Of a DNA stretch of 64,000 nt, positions 22,508 through 33,709 are shown in pieces. Both the position numbers and the translations under genes were made by a program. Positions within the stretch are counted from its first letter, which is position 1. Every line of letters begins with the position of its first letter. The notes beneath the pieces are model-generated. The model was not told where the DNA came from, ran no database searches, and saw only the letters and a program-made list of their open reading frames with translations. The stretch comes from Flaveria trinervia (lineage: Eukaryota; Streptophyta; Magnoliopsida; Asterales; Asteraceae), in contig CM046454.1 in the NCBI GenBank assembly GCA_025506515.1, positions 63,062,114-63,126,113 of the forward strand, given 5' to 3'.

Positions 22508-23301
22508 GGGGTGCCACCTCAAATTCAAGATGCTGTGGTGGGTAGTAGGCCCACAACTTTGGAGGAAGCGATTACTATAACTGCACAGCTCACCGAGAAT
22601 CATATAAGAGCTGGCACGATGTCGGCAAAGGGTTCCAAGGCTATGGCGAAGGTGACACCCGAGGCAACAAAGGAGGTAAAGGCCGAGTCATCTTCTCAAA
22701 ACAAGAAGCGTAAGTTCACCCCGACACGCAACTACGCTGTGATCGCACCAAATGCCCCTCAAAAACAAATGGTGGTTGCAAATCAAGCTCCCATGGCTAA
22801 AGCTTATGCTGGTCTACACCTTATGTGTAACACGTGCAAGAACCATCATTCAAGCAACATTCCATGCCGAGACTGCTCATTGTGTGGGAAGTACGGCCAC
22901 TTGGTAACTACTTGCCTTCGTGCGCCAAACAACACGGCCATGCTTACTAATCGAACCTGCTATAACTGTGGCGAGCCTTGTCATATTCGTCCGCAATATC
23001 CTCGCAATGCGGGAACTATGCCACCGGCTCGTGGAAGGGCTTTCAACATCAATGCTAACCAAGCTCAAGCCAACAACGACGTGGTGAATGGTATGTATCT
23101 TGTAAATAGTCATTATGCTTCTGTATTGTTTGATTCGGGTGCCGATAGGAGTTTCGTGTCCTTGGAATTCGAGCCTATACTTTCTAACCCGCGTGCTAAT
23201 CTGGAGAGGTCTTTCACGGTCGAGGTCGCCGATGGACAATCTATTGTCATTGACGTCGTAATACGTGACTGCACCTTGAGCCTTAACGAACACGAGTTCT
23301 A
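22508..23301 (+). pseudogene. Gag zinc knuckle and aspartic protease
   Basis: Frame from V-P-P-Q-I-Q-D through a basic stretch (S-Q-N-K-K-R-K-F) to two zinc-knuckle-like motifs: C-S-L-C-G-K-Y-G-H-L-V-T-T-C, which fits CX2CX4HX4C, and C-Y-N-C-G-E-P-C-H-I-R-P-Q-Y, where the final Cys is Tyr, so the second knuckle is damaged. The protease follows with active site F-D-S-G-A-D near 23130, the catalytic Asp intact. Near 23300 the frame shifts by one base: V-D-L-I-P-M-H-L-G-S-F-D-V-I-I-G continues in the next frame. The protease would cut the Gag-Pol polyprotein inside the particle. Confidence 0.9.
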
Positions 23302-25262
23302 TCGTCGACCTTATTCCTATGCATCTGGGAAGTTTTGATGTTATCATTGGTATGGATTGGTTAGCCAAGCAACGTGCGGAAATTTTATGCTTTGAGAAAT
23401 GTATCCGAATTCCTTTACCGACTGATGATACCTTAAGGGTCTTTGGGGAGAAATCATCTCAAAGACTCAAACTCATGTCTTGCATCAAGGCCCGCAAGTG
23501 CTTAAGTAAAAACTACATGGCTTTCATGGCATATGTTTTTAATACGAAAGCCAAGGGTAAGGAGTTGAAGGACATTCGAGTTGTGCGAGACTTTCTCGAA
23601 GTTTTTCCCGAAGATCTTAAAGGGTTACGTCCCGTGCGAGAAGTTGAGTTCAAGATTGATTTAATCCCTGGTGCAAAGCCTGTGGCTAAATCGCCTTATC
23701 GTCTTGCACCTTCTGAAATGCAAGAACTCGCTAGTCAACTGCAAGAGTTGACCGATAAGGGTTTTATTCGCCCTAGTTCGTCACCGTGGGGCGCACCTGT
23801 ACTATTTGTGAAGAAAAAGGATGGTTCATTTCGTATGTGCATCGATTACCACGAACTCAACAAGCTTACTATCAAAAACCGATACCCTCTTCCTCGAATC
23901 GACGACCTCTTCGACCAACTTCAAGGAGCAACTCAATTCTCAAAGATCGATCTACATTCTGGGTATCATCAATTACGTGTTCATGATGATGACATTCCAA
24001 AGACCGCTTTCCGTACTCCATATGGACACTACGAGTTCATGGTCATGCCTTTTGGCCTGACCAATGCACCTGCTGTGTTCATGGATCTCATGAATCGAGT
24101 ATGTAAACCGTATTTGGATAAATTCGTGATCCTGTTTATTGATGACATCCTTATTTATTCCAAGACAAAAATCGATCACGAGACACACTTGCGACAAGTA
24201 CTTGTACTTTTGAAGAAGGAGCAATTATAAGCCAAGCTTTCCAAGTGTGAATTTTGGTTGGAGGAAGTTCAATTCTTAGGGCATGTGATGAATAGCCAAG
24301 GAATTCACGTGGATCCTGCTAAAATTGAAGCTGTGAAGAATTGGTGTGTTCCCACAACCCCAACCGAGGTTCGTTCTTTTCTGGGTTTAGCGGGATATTA
24401 CCGTAGGTTCATAGCAAATTTCTCGAAGATTGCTAAACCATTAACGGCGCTAACCCAAAAGAATCAACTCTTTGAATGGGGACCCGAACAAGAAGAGGCT
24501 TTCGAGACATTGAAACGCAAGTTGTGTAACGCTCCTATTCTCACACTTCCCGATGGAAACGACAACTTTACTGTATATTGTGATGCTTCTAATCAAGGTC
24601 TTGGTTGTGTTCTTATGCAACGAGGCAAAGTTATAGCATACGCGTCGAGGCAATTGAAAGTTCATGAAGTGAACTACACAACTCATGATCTTGAACTTGG
24701 TGCTGTGGTTTTCGCATTAAAGGTTTGGCGACACTATTTATATGGGACGCAATGCATAGTCTACACCGATCATAAGAGTCTCCAACACATGTTCAATCAA
24801 AAGGATCTCAACATGAGACAAAGACGTTGGATTGAGTTGATTAGCGACTACGACTGCGACATTCGCTATCACCCTGGAAAGGCGAATGTTGTAGCGGACG
24901 CACTAAGTCGCAAGGTCCACAACAAGACTGTCTCTCTTCAAGAAATCCGAGATCAAAGGCAATGGTTTGATACGCTAGGAGAATTTGATACCGAGATTCA
25001 TGTGGGTGTCAACGAGGCTACTATCATGCTCCAAAACATAAGGATCGATAGTGACCTCGAGTTATGCATTCGCGAGGCTCAACAAGCGGCACTAACCGAC
25101 GAAGGGAAAGATGAAGATTTGATGACTAACGTTCGGTCACAATTGGAGACAAAACCAAACGGCATGTGGTACTTCTTGAATCGACTCTGGATCCTGAATC
25201 GTGACAACCTTCAGCACTTCATTATGAACGAAGCTCATCAAACCCGATACTCCGTTCACCTG
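23302..25262 (+). pseudogene. Tekay-like reverse transcriptase and RNase H
   Basis: Starts with the end of protease (I-I-G-M-D-W-L), then RT: S-P-Y-R-L-A-P-S-E, P-S-S-S-P-W-G-A-P-V, F-S-K-I-D-L-H-S-G-Y-H-Q and catalytic F-I-D-D-I-L-I-Y-S-K near 24140. A stop at 24228-24230 replaces Tyr in E-Q-L-Y-A-K (TAA where TAT or TAC is expected). RT thumb and connection follow (V-D-P-A-K-I-E-A-V, F-L-G-L-A-G-Y-Y-R-R-F), then RNase H with Y-C-D-A-S-N-Q-G-L-G-C and Y-T-D-H-K-S-L. The frame is lost at about 25262 by one missing base in H-P-G-S-D-K-M-Y. Reverse transcription of element RNA takes place in the particle. Confidence 0.93.
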
Positions 25263-26482
25263 GCTCCGATAAGATGTACATGGACCTGCGTGGTCAATAT
25301 TGGTGGCCTGGAATGAAGAAAGATATCGCGACTTATGTTTCCAAGTGTCTCACGTGTGCAAGGGTCAAAGCCGAACATCAACGACCAAGTGGTTTACTTG
25401 AGCAACCTGAAATCCCTATGTGGAAATGGGAACATATATCCATGGATTTCATAACCAAGTTACCTCGTACACCTCGTGGTCATGATAGCATATGGGTCAT
25501 TGTTGACCGTTTGACCAAGACAGCACATTTCATAGCCATACGAGATACGTACAAGGTTTCAAAGTTGGCTCGAATCTATGTTGACGAAATTGTGAGTCGT
25601 CATGGCGTGCCATTGCACATTATTTCCGATCGAGATGCTCGTTTCACTTCGCATTTTTGGTCATCGATGCAAGAAATCTTGGGTACTCAATTGGATTTAA
25701 GTACGGTTTACCATCCTCAAACCGATGGGCAAACCGAACGAACAATCCAAACCCTCGAGGATTTACTGTGTCTTTGTGTCCTTGATTTTGGTGGCGATTG
25801 GGATACGCATTTACCGCTCGCGTAATTTTCGTATAACAATAGTTACCACTCAAGTATCAAAATGGCACCATTCGAGGCTTTGTATGGTCATAAATGTCGT
25901 TCCCCAATCTGTTGGACTGACATTGGGGAAGATCTTATCACTGGTCCGGAACTTATTCAAGAAACAACCGACAAAATTTCCAAAATTCGAAATAATCTCG
26001 AGGTGGCTAGAAGTCGCCAAAAGAGTTATGCTGATAAAAGACGCAAACCGTTGGACTTTCAAGTCGACGACATGGTTCTTCTTAAGGTCTCTCCATGGAA
26101 GGGTGTTGTACGTTTTGGGAAGAAGGGTAAGTTAGCCTCACGTTTTGTAGGACCCTTCAAGATTCTGAAAAGGATTGGAAAAGTGGCTTACAAACTGGAG
26201 CTACCTTCTGAACTTAGCGGAGTTCATCCAGTCTTCCATGTCTCAAACCTGAGGAAGTGCTTGGCTGATGAAAATTTGCATGTTCCACTAGAGGAAATTC
26301 AAATTGATGAGTCATTGCATTTCGTTGAGAAGCCTGTTGAGATTATGGATCGAACCCTGAAGAAAACCCGAACAACTACCACACCTATCGTTAAAGTCCG
26401 TTGGGAAAACAAATGTGGAGCCGAGTTCACTTGGGAGCGTGAAGATCATATGAAAGAGAGATACCCGTCTTTGTTCGCTTAG
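25263..26482 (+). pseudogene. Tekay-like integrase with chromodomain
   Basis: The zinc-binding domain ends C-L-T-C-A-R-V-K-A; the core has M-D-F-I-T-K-L-P, S-D-R-D-A-R-F and Y-H-P-Q-T-D-G-Q-T-E-R-T, giving the D, D and E residues needed for strand transfer. A stop at 25823-25825 replaces Glu in P-L-A-E-F-S-Y. After it come K-M-A-P-F-E-A-L-Y-G, the GPF/Y-type R-F-V-G-P-F-K-I-L and a C-terminal chromodomain (V-K-V-R-W-E-N-K and E-F-T-W-E-R-E-D-H-M). The chromodomain places it among chromoviruses and could direct insertion to marked chromatin. Natural stop at 26480-26482. The lesion makes this copy unlikely to give full-length integrase. Confidence 0.93.
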
Positions 26483-26514
26483 TTTCATTCTTAATTTCGG
26501 GACGAAATTCTTTT

Positions 26515-26527
26515 AAGTTTGGGAGAC
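26515..26527 (+). other. polypurine tract
   Basis: AAGTTTGGGAGAC directly before the 3' LTR, matching the corresponding tract in element A. Confidence 0.85.
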
Positions 26528-26687
26528 TGTAACATCCTGTATTTTTGAGTTAATGAGAATTAACTTGGTTAATTTCTTGCATGGGCTAATTGTGTCATTC
26601 ATGAAACCTATGGGTTGCTTAGGAATTTTACTTAAATTGGTCTTTAATTTGTAAGGTTATAATAATATAATAATAATAATAATAATC

Positions 26688-26741
<54 letters not shown>

Positions 26742-29064
26742 TAATAATAATAATAATAATAACCAAGGATAATAATAATAATAACAATAATTTGTAAGAA
26801 TTAATAGACTGGAAATGTTTAAAAACTTAGATTTAATAAGTTAAGGGGGCCCTAATGTTATTTTATAAACTTTAAAAAACAAAGTTTAAGTCATAAAAGG
26901 ATAAAATAAGAATCAAAGGGACCATATGTGTAAAATTACAATTTCCCAAACCAACCCTCCCCCTTCACCCGACTTTCCGGCGGAGCTCCGGCCACACTCC
27001 GACCGAGCTCCGGCCACCCCCAAACTCAGTAAAAACCATCAATTTTTGAACCAAACCGCTCCCAAACGCTTCGTGAGTGTGTTTCGAACTGAATGCACAG
27101 CATAATTGCGGTTTAAAGCACCAGTTACTAAAATCAAACGAGTTCATAACCGGCCAATTCAATCTTTTAGCCGTTTGAGCATTAAACTATAATAATAATT
27201 CAATTAATCGAATATGAATAAGCATTTAACTATCCCTTAACTAATCGCAATCTCAATTTCATCTGAAACAAGCTCAAACATCAAGTTCGAATCATTATTT
27301 CCTTCACAAACCGTAGCTAGTCGAACCCGACCTTTTCCTCAACCTCATCCTCAATTAACAGAGGGCTTTCGTTCATTGAGTTTATTGGAAGCTAACTGCA
27401 CAACGAATTGGATTATCATAGTCGTTTGAACATCTAACAAGTTGCTACATCGGTCGCGACCCACTTCTTCATCTCATCTTCCTCAATTCGATATTAAACA
27501 AGTAAGTTCTATACACCTTTATGCTCGGTTTCATTTGGGCATCAAAAGCCCCATGAATTTATTCGTTAACAATATCGAATTGATGTTCAATTTGATTTAA
27601 GAACAATCTAGGGTTCAATCGAATTGGGGGTTGGTTTTGCAAGTTAGTTTTTTTAACATTTGAGAGCAGTGATATGACACGGCCACGGCCCTTGGTTCAC
27701 TGGTCACTCATTCGCCCTCACAAACAGGAGGTCCCCGGTTCGAACCCGGGAGCCTCACATATTTTTTTTAGGTCTTTTTGGTCCTTAAATTAAATACTAA
27801 AAATTTCTAAAACTTATAAAAAGTCATTTTATGCACTTGAACATTTTAAATCATATGAATGTTTTCTGTAGATTGTTACTTAAAAAGAGGCACTTTTATA
27901 TTTTATTAAATATTTTTTTGTTTGTTTAAAAAAAGATATTAATAGTTTAATTTTATAAAAAGTAGACTTTAGATAACATTTTATTCACAAAAATATTATT
28001 TCATCCAATATCTTCAAATTGTTATTTTAAATTAAGAATACTAAATGTTATTTAAATCATTATATATATATATATATATACAAATTGTTATAAATATCAT
28101 ATTATACACATATGATTTTACATAATATGTAGCAAATTTCTTTGAATTCTATAATTATAATTAGTTCCATTTGATAAACATAATTATTTAACAAGCCCCA
28201 AATCCCCCATCGAAACCCCAGTTCGCGTTATAATGTCAATCTTACAATTAAACTTTAACCTTGTAAATATATATTTATTTTAGGTGCATTGTGAAGGACC
28301 ACGTTGAAACGTTGCTTATTGTATTTCTTAATAATCGTCAATTATATATTTATTGATCAAGTGAGTATTCTATACCCCTTTTTCCTATTTTCGCACTTTG
28401 GGGTGAAACATGTTAACTTATACAATTGCACTTGTAAACTTATTTGAGACTTGTAAACTTATGGCATTTCACCTTGTAAAGTTGTGGTTCGTTGAACTTT
28501 CGTGGTTACCATGTTATGGCGTTATATGTACAATCATTAACTATTGCTAGCCCAGCGAAGTAATAGATCTATGGGCAAGACAAGCCTGCTTTGGTTGATC
28601 CAAGTACACTTAGCTGATCGTATAATCTTGTAAATGTTTGAGAATTGTAAAACTTTGTCAAGGTTTGATTGTTGCATTGTTCATAACATCCCTAATCACT
28701 TTATTCACTAACTTATGACTTGAATTGCCATTTCTTTTTTTATATAATCTATGTATTTAAAACTATGGAATGCTCACCAACATTATTGTTGACCTTTTAT
28801 TTTTAACATGTTTCAGGAAACGCCCAAGTTTGATATCTACTCTTTGAAGTTTACACATCTAGGAATGGACCTAGATAATTGAATGAAAAATGAATGACTT
28901 GTTATCTTTCATATTATGGTTTTATTTCGTTGGGTTTTATGTTTGTATTGATACAATTGAATTTCATGATTATTTATATTTGGGTTATTAATAGCGTTAT
29001 GTGGTTTTGAACGATCTTAACTCTCACTCCTCGACGTTTCCGCCGTCAAGGTTGGGGTGTGACA
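26528..29064 (+). repeat. element C 3' LTR
   Basis: 2537 bp, nearly identical to 18778-21263. The length difference is mostly in the AAT microsatellite (26658-26762, nearly twice that of the 5' LTR). Ends CAAGGTTGGGGTGTGACA. Confidence 0.95.
27681..27768 (+). other. tRNA-like A-box/B-box module with T-run
   Basis: A-box-like TGGTTCACTGGTCA at 27693-27706, B-box GGTTCGAACCC at 27737-27747, followed by CCTCACATATTTTTTTT. One G fewer than the 5' LTR copy just after the T-stem. Confidence 0.75.
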
Positions 29065-29601
29065 AATGCGGATGACTCTTGGAATAGTTTTCACTTTCTA
29101 GGGAAAAAGTGAGATGTAGGCTTTGACTTGGGAGGTTCTCGGGGGCTGTGTAAGTTGACTTTTAAGGTCATAGATGTTATGATGGGCATGTTATGATGTA
29201 TGTTTGATGCTTATGCATGATGGTATGTATGATGTATGTTATGTATGCATGATGCTCTATATGATGATGATTGACTGTGTATGTTAATGTTCCTATTATG
29301 TATGTTTATCTTTCTCGTGGCTTTACGTGTTATGTTAATGAAACGAAATGAAAGTATTATGTAACGTAAAGTGAAAGATAATAAAAGGGTAACATAATGA
29401 TAGAATGCATGCATTAATGAAGGAGATAGTATAGAAAGGCTTGCAAGCAGAATGTACAGAGGTGCACGACTCTAAAATGTCGTAAGCTCAACTGTGTGTG
29501 GTTTAGCTAACCCTTAAGGATACACGTAGGGGTCCAGTCTTTGTGACTGACCAGTGATATAGTACATGGTTTATAGTGATTACTCACACCTGTGTTAGTG
29601 C

Positions 29602-29800
29602 CAGGCTATGTGCGTTATGGAAGTCATTTATGATCTTCGGCCTAGCATCCGCTTTGTGATTACATTTGGGGTGTAGTATATAGTGGGATCTTTGTCGCTT
29701 GTCCCAGTGCTGCGGCGAGACTATGTGCGTTATGGAAGTCATTTATGATTTTCGGCCTAGTACCCGCTTTGTGCATACGTTTGGGGTATAGCTGATGACG
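29602..29800 (+). repeat. duplicated block in solo LTR
   Basis: GCTATGTGCGTTATGGAAGT to TTTGGGGTGTAG is repeated about 110 bp later as CTATGTGCGTTATGGAAGTC to TTTGGGGTATAG. A similar duplicated block (ACAGCTAAACGTATGCCA twice) occurs on the opposite strand at 54770-54900 in the other solo LTR, so the block is a family trait. Confidence 0.75.
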
Positions 29801-30268
29801 CTGATCCCATAAGAGATAAAGAGATACAGAGATAATGAAAGAAAGTGATGTATAGTAAAGAGGATAATAATGATATTATCTATGTGTTCGTATGATGTGT
29901 GATCACATGCAAAAGTAAAGAACGGTTTAATTAAAGTAAAGTATGTTTTATTATAAAACTAGAACTCACTCAGCAACGCTGACTTTTTATGCATTTTCCA
30001 GTTGGCAGGTGAACATTGCTGAGGATGGCGTGGGGTAGCTACTTGGCAATTTGGATGGCATTCTTTTGTTAATGTTTTTGCATTGTAATGCGAACAAATA
30101 AAAATGTGTAATGAATGATTGTATTAACTTGCAAAGGCATTTGTAATGAAATGAAAAGTTATTTTAATGTTCCATTGCATTGTTTCATGAAAGTCAAATG
30201 TAATGATATATTTTATATGCAATGATAGACCAACTGTGAGCGTCCCGGGAGCGGGGCCTTATAATCCA

Positions 30269-30927
30269 ACACAAACTATACGTTGAACGATTATGAATCG
30301 ATTGGGTTATCGATTTCGGTTCAATCCCCCTTTAATTCCGAATGAAATGGTTCAATTAATCATGGGTTCGAAATGTCTTCCCGAATCGTTTGGTATTAAT
30401 TTGGGTTGAAATCGTGGTCATTTGTTGCGGTTTTGGCCTCGCCGAAGCTATGCCGGCCGGCGGCCGGAAAAGCGGGGAGAGGGAGAGAATGGGGGGGGGG
30501 GGTTGGAAAATTTGACAACTGGTTTTTGTAGTTTATAAAAGTTATTATTTTATATAATTATCTTTCTTTTAAAGTTTCCAAAATGACTAAAACCCCTCTT
30601 AACTTAACTTAACTTTAAGTTCAAAACCTTTTTAAGATTAGTAAGTTTAAATAATAATTATTATTATTATCAATATTATTATTATTACTACTATTATTTT
30701 AGTTACTCTTTTTACTATTATTATTATAAGTTATTATTATTATTACAATTGTTGTTATTATATTATAATAATTATCAATATTATTAGGGTTATTATCATT
30801 TATTTTAGAAACATTTAAGTTAACAAGGAAATGAACATAAATAGCCCAGGGTTTCACATAAAGCATAAATAATCCTTACAGATATTAATGACATTAACTT
30901 TAATTACAAAAAAAACAAAATATTACA
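30269..30927 (-). repeat. element A 5' LTR, second segment
   Basis: Resumes the LTR interrupted at 17458. It contains the GC-rich GCCGGCCGGCGGCCGG tract (30449-30467), twelve consecutive G at 30491-30502, and an ATT-rich tract (30655-30760). Ends TATTACA, then CAAAG, the right target duplication of element A. Confidence 0.92.
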
Positions 30928-31175
30928 CAAAGGACCACAAAGCTACACTAATTCCATCCATGAATAGTTGGATCAAAAATACAGCTAAAGGTTTTGATCG
31001 AGGCTGGATTCAATGGCATGTTTTCCGCGTTATTCGTTAAGTTTGTTCTAGGTTTATGTTCTTTTGGCGCTATATGTATTAATTCGCTTGGTGTTTGTAT
31101 TTTGAGGTTTTTAGCTTCTTGCTAGTTTCTTGTTTTTATGGTGAATAATACTTCTTGTTGTTTAAAAAAATTACG
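30928..31175 (+). other. possible LINE 3' tail
   Basis: CAAAGGACCACAAAGCTACAC through GGTGAATAATACTTCTTGTTGTTT and an A-run. The T/G-rich pattern ending in a short A-run resembles plant L1-type 3' ends. No reverse transcriptase was recognised next to it, so this is a weak call. It formed the landing site of element A. Confidence 0.3.
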
Positions 31176-32333
31176 ATTAGGAAAATAGATATGCATGACA
31201 AAGCAATGCTTTCTTTTCGACAATAACCAAATTGAATCACAACTCTATTGATTTGATAAATAAGTCCCCAGAATACAAATAGCGAACAATCATATCAAAA
31301 ATAATATTTTCAAGATACTTGGAATAGATTATAGAATATTTAGAACAAGAAATTTTAAAAATAGGTAATTAAGATTCTATTCTTTCTTTATCCAACCACT
31401 ACAAGAATTTGATTAAAATTTTATGCCTTTTATCAGTTTGATATGAAAAGAAATATGGAATAAAATAGAGCAAAAGGATGGTCTATATTTTGCATTATCA
31501 GAAATATTCTTGCAATAGAAGATAAAATCTATTTATTATAATAAAATAAAGTTTTAATATGTTACTTGGTATAATTTAGACCATTTAATTTTAATTTTTC
31601 TGCTTCTCTCATATTAAATAATTACCTTAAATACTTATAACATTATTTACTTTCTTTTGAGATTAAAAATTGTTTTTCAATAAATTAAGAAAGAGATGCT
31701 TTTATAAATGATTTTTTTAATAAGAAAAAATTAATATTGATCTTTTTTTAAAACGGTTTATTTTGCAATAACGGATGGTGCCGAGTGGAAGGGTTGTCGT
31801 TCAACGGATAAAAGTTACTCTAGGGATAACATGAATGTTTATTAAAAATTCAATTAGGGTTTAAAAACAAAAGTTTAAAATAATGATATTATTGTTCTAT
31901 TACTTATATTATTACTCATACGGAATTTCAATCATATTTTTTATAATTATTACATTTACTTAATATTTTAGTTATTCAACCGTGGAATACACGGGGTTCT
32001 AACCTAGTATGGTATATTAAGGGGTTGTTCGTCTATTTGAGATAGAATCAAATTAAGTGGTATAGAATCACGGCTGAGATGACACAATCTGGTTTTGTAA
32101 TGTTATATTTGGTAATTCATTTGATAATCATCTAAATATTCTTAATCCTAGGGACCATATTGAGTTGATCAAGTCATTCATGATTGGAACTTTTGACGGA
32201 ACAATTATCAAATTATTTGTTGAACGTTTATTCTAAAATAAATTATGTAGATGCTTTTTGTCTTTCTGAACACTTAAATGTGTTCATGCAGTAACTTTAG
32301 AATTACAGTTTGATTTTGCAGATGAGCACGCAC

Positions 32334-32590
32334 ACACTTGTCTTCTAATACATTTGTTTTGTAGAACTAAACGATTACATGACATAATTTTAACAAATAA
32401 TAAATTAAAACCTAATAATGCAATCTATATGGAAAAGCTTGAAGAAATCTACATATTTCCAGATTAACTAGACATGGGGTTGCATACAAGTGTATAGAAT
32501 GATCTAGATTCATGTATGCAGTCACATATGTATAGTAGAGACGAATGGCTAGTATAAATAGCTAGTATAAATGTATTAGAAGACAAGTGT
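32334..32590. repeat. 22-bp perfect inverted repeat
   Basis: ACACTTGTCTTCTAATACAT (continuing to 32355) at 32334 is the exact complement of 32569-32590 (begins AAATGTATTAGAAGACAAG). The arms are 213 bp apart. A partial extra copy, GTATTAGAAGACGAG, follows at about 32589. Confidence 0.9.
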
Positions 32591-32601
32591 ATTAGAAGAC
32601 G

Positions 32602-32707
32602 AGCTTTACAATTATGGGTTTTGTGAGATGGATCACAAATGGCTAGTATGAATAGCAGAGACGAGCTTATTAGTGATCCATCTCACAAAACCTACAATTG
32701 TAAAGCT
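32602..32707. repeat. 35-bp hairpin, 36-nt loop
   Basis: Arm 32602-32636 (AGCTTTACAATTATGGGTTT...) pairs with 32673-32707 with about two mismatches; the loop is 32637-32672. The transcript of either strand would fold into a long stem. Adjacent direct repeats CTAGTATAAATAG and CTAGTATGAATAG suggest it arose by local rearrangement. Confidence 0.88.
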
Positions 32708-32918
32708 TACACAACACCTTTTAAAGCTTTCATAAGACATTGTAAGCTCTCATTTATAAACGTTCTCTTTTTTCACAACTTAGTTTGATTTACTACATAA
32801 TTGGGTTAAAAGGTTGATGTTAAAACACATCTAAGAGTCTAGTAAGAAAATCATTCTATAACACAAAGTTCCACAATGCTTCTTAATTATTATTTTGGAA
32901 TTAATTGCGGAATAAAAT

Positions 32919-33697
32919 GTTAGATATTTTAATGTAATTGGATTGACAAATGACCAATGTGATCATGATATCCATCAAACAAGTTAGGAGGTACGGAGCG
33001 TACGCTTGTTTGAGTGTATTATGATCTTCGATATTGAAAACTTTTTTAAGGGCAAAGCCCCTAAGCAATGGGGGTTCCAAGAGGGCAACGCCCCCTTAGC
33101 GGGGGTTTGGGGGCAGCGCCAGGGGTCCAAGGGGTAGAGCCCCTGGCTGGGGTCGAGCTGGAATTTCACATTAAAAGATGCGTTTCGAATCGATTTTCCA
33201 AACTTTCACATGTGAAATTCGAGTGGAAAATACGTATTTTTAATGTTTATTTGAAATAAAAATAAAAACTAATTAAACTGTCAAATGACAGTTTTTTCCC
33301 GGTTTTTCCTTCCAAAATCGAATGGCATTAGGCATGTTGGTTACTTTTTCTTGAATTCTTTCTTCTTCTGGTTCACAAAAATTCACACAAAGTAACATAC
33401 GAATTTTTGATCTCGTCTTAGTTGTATCCGATTGATTTATTCGGATGAAACACCGAATAATTTCGATCTGAAAATGATATTCACAACTGTCAGATTATCC
33501 AACTATTCTACATGAAAAAATTAAATAAACAACTTGCCTTATTTAAATGCATACAAAGCAAACTAATAATAAAATAAGGTTGGCGGGTTTACACTTAAGT
33601 AGTGCTTTATGCCACCAATTTTTGAGGTCCTCATTTTGTTAAACAATTATTTGATTATAAATGAAGCATAATGAACGTGAAAGAAATTATTTTTCTT
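32919..33697 (+). repeat. probable copia-type LTR
   Basis: TGTTAGATATTTTAATG at 32919 is a typical copia LTR start, and an initiator-Met primer site follows at 33698. Inside lies a cluster of short GC hairpins (33051-33152). The expected CA end before the primer site is not clean (ATTTTTCTT), and there is no second copy in the window, so the boundaries are tentative. Confidence 0.45.
33051..33152. repeat. cluster of GGGGC...GCCCC hairpins
   Basis: Successive short inverted repeats: GGGCAAAGCCCC, GGGCAACGCCCCC, GGGGCAGCGCC, GGGGTAGAGCCCC, within 100 bp of otherwise AT-rich DNA. The overlapping open frames on both strands are artefacts of this symmetry. Confidence 0.75.
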
Positions 33698-33709
33698 TGG
33701 TATCAGAGC
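33698..33709 (+). other. primer-binding site, tRNA-iMet type
   Basis: TGGTATCAGAGC, an exact match to the initiator-Met complement used by the other elements here. No gag or pol follows recognisably; 33710-34674 is decayed AT-rich sequence, with a 15-bp direct repeat CACGCTCTCATATAT near 34318. Confidence 0.5.

Larger units (their letters stand above)
18778..29064 (+). mobile_element. Tekay-like Ty3/gypsy element C, full length, young
   Basis: 10,287 bp with LTRs 18778-21263 and 26528-29064, primer site, polypurine tract and all expected domains in chromovirus order: Gag capsid, zinc knuckle, protease, RT, RNase H, integrase, chromodomain. Flanking AATGT (18773-18777) and AATGC (29065-29069) are a target duplication with one C-to-T change at a CpG. 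The LTRs are nearly identical apart from an AAT tract length and scattered single changes, so insertion was recent. Despite that the frame is broken at about six places. Confidence 0.95.
17459..30263 (+). mobile_element. solo LTR, TGTAACACCCG family, split by element C
   Basis: Starts TGTAATGCCCGG at 17459 and ends CGGGGCCTTATA at 30263, the family's CA end having become TA. The 5-bp duplication ATCCA is perfect (17454-17458 and 30264-30268). Without element C and its duplication the LTR is about 2.5 kb, with no internal region, so it is a solo LTR left by LTR-LTR recombination. Length exceeds the 1888-bp copy at 54285 mainly because of the 71-bp minisatellite. Short frames such as 17550-17792 are not regarded as genes. 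Confidence 0.9.
9677..30927 (-). mobile_element. Tekay-like Ty3/gypsy element A, gag/PR-deleted, carrying nested insertions
   Basis: Minus-strand element with LTRs 9677-12117 and 15609-17458 plus 30269-30927, primer site 15593-15605, polypurine tract near 12118-12132 and a broken pol between. Flanks are AAAAG (9672-9676) and CAAAG (30928-30932), a target duplication with one mismatch. Removing the insertion at 17459-30268 restores a normal second LTR of about 2.5 kb. The LTRs differ by many transitions (at least a tenth in the first 75 bp), so it is the oldest layer of the nest. Gag and protease are missing, so it could not have moved on its own in this form. Confidence 0.9.
31176..32918. other. 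AT-rich stretch with inverted repeats, no gene
   Basis: No coding signal. Two inverted repeats stand out (described separately at 32334-32590 and 32602-32707). The rest is unremarkable AT-rich DNA. Confidence 0.5.

Noticed and set aside
22415..22510. Programmed frameshifting between Gag and Pol in element C
   Set aside because: The two shifts fall inside Gag rather than at a domain border, and related chromoviruses use one frame; better read as damage or sequence error.
33698..33709. Endogenous pararetrovirus primer site
   Set aside because: The same initiator-Met site serves LTR elements, no viral domain is recognisable nearby, and a copia-type LTR start lies upstream.
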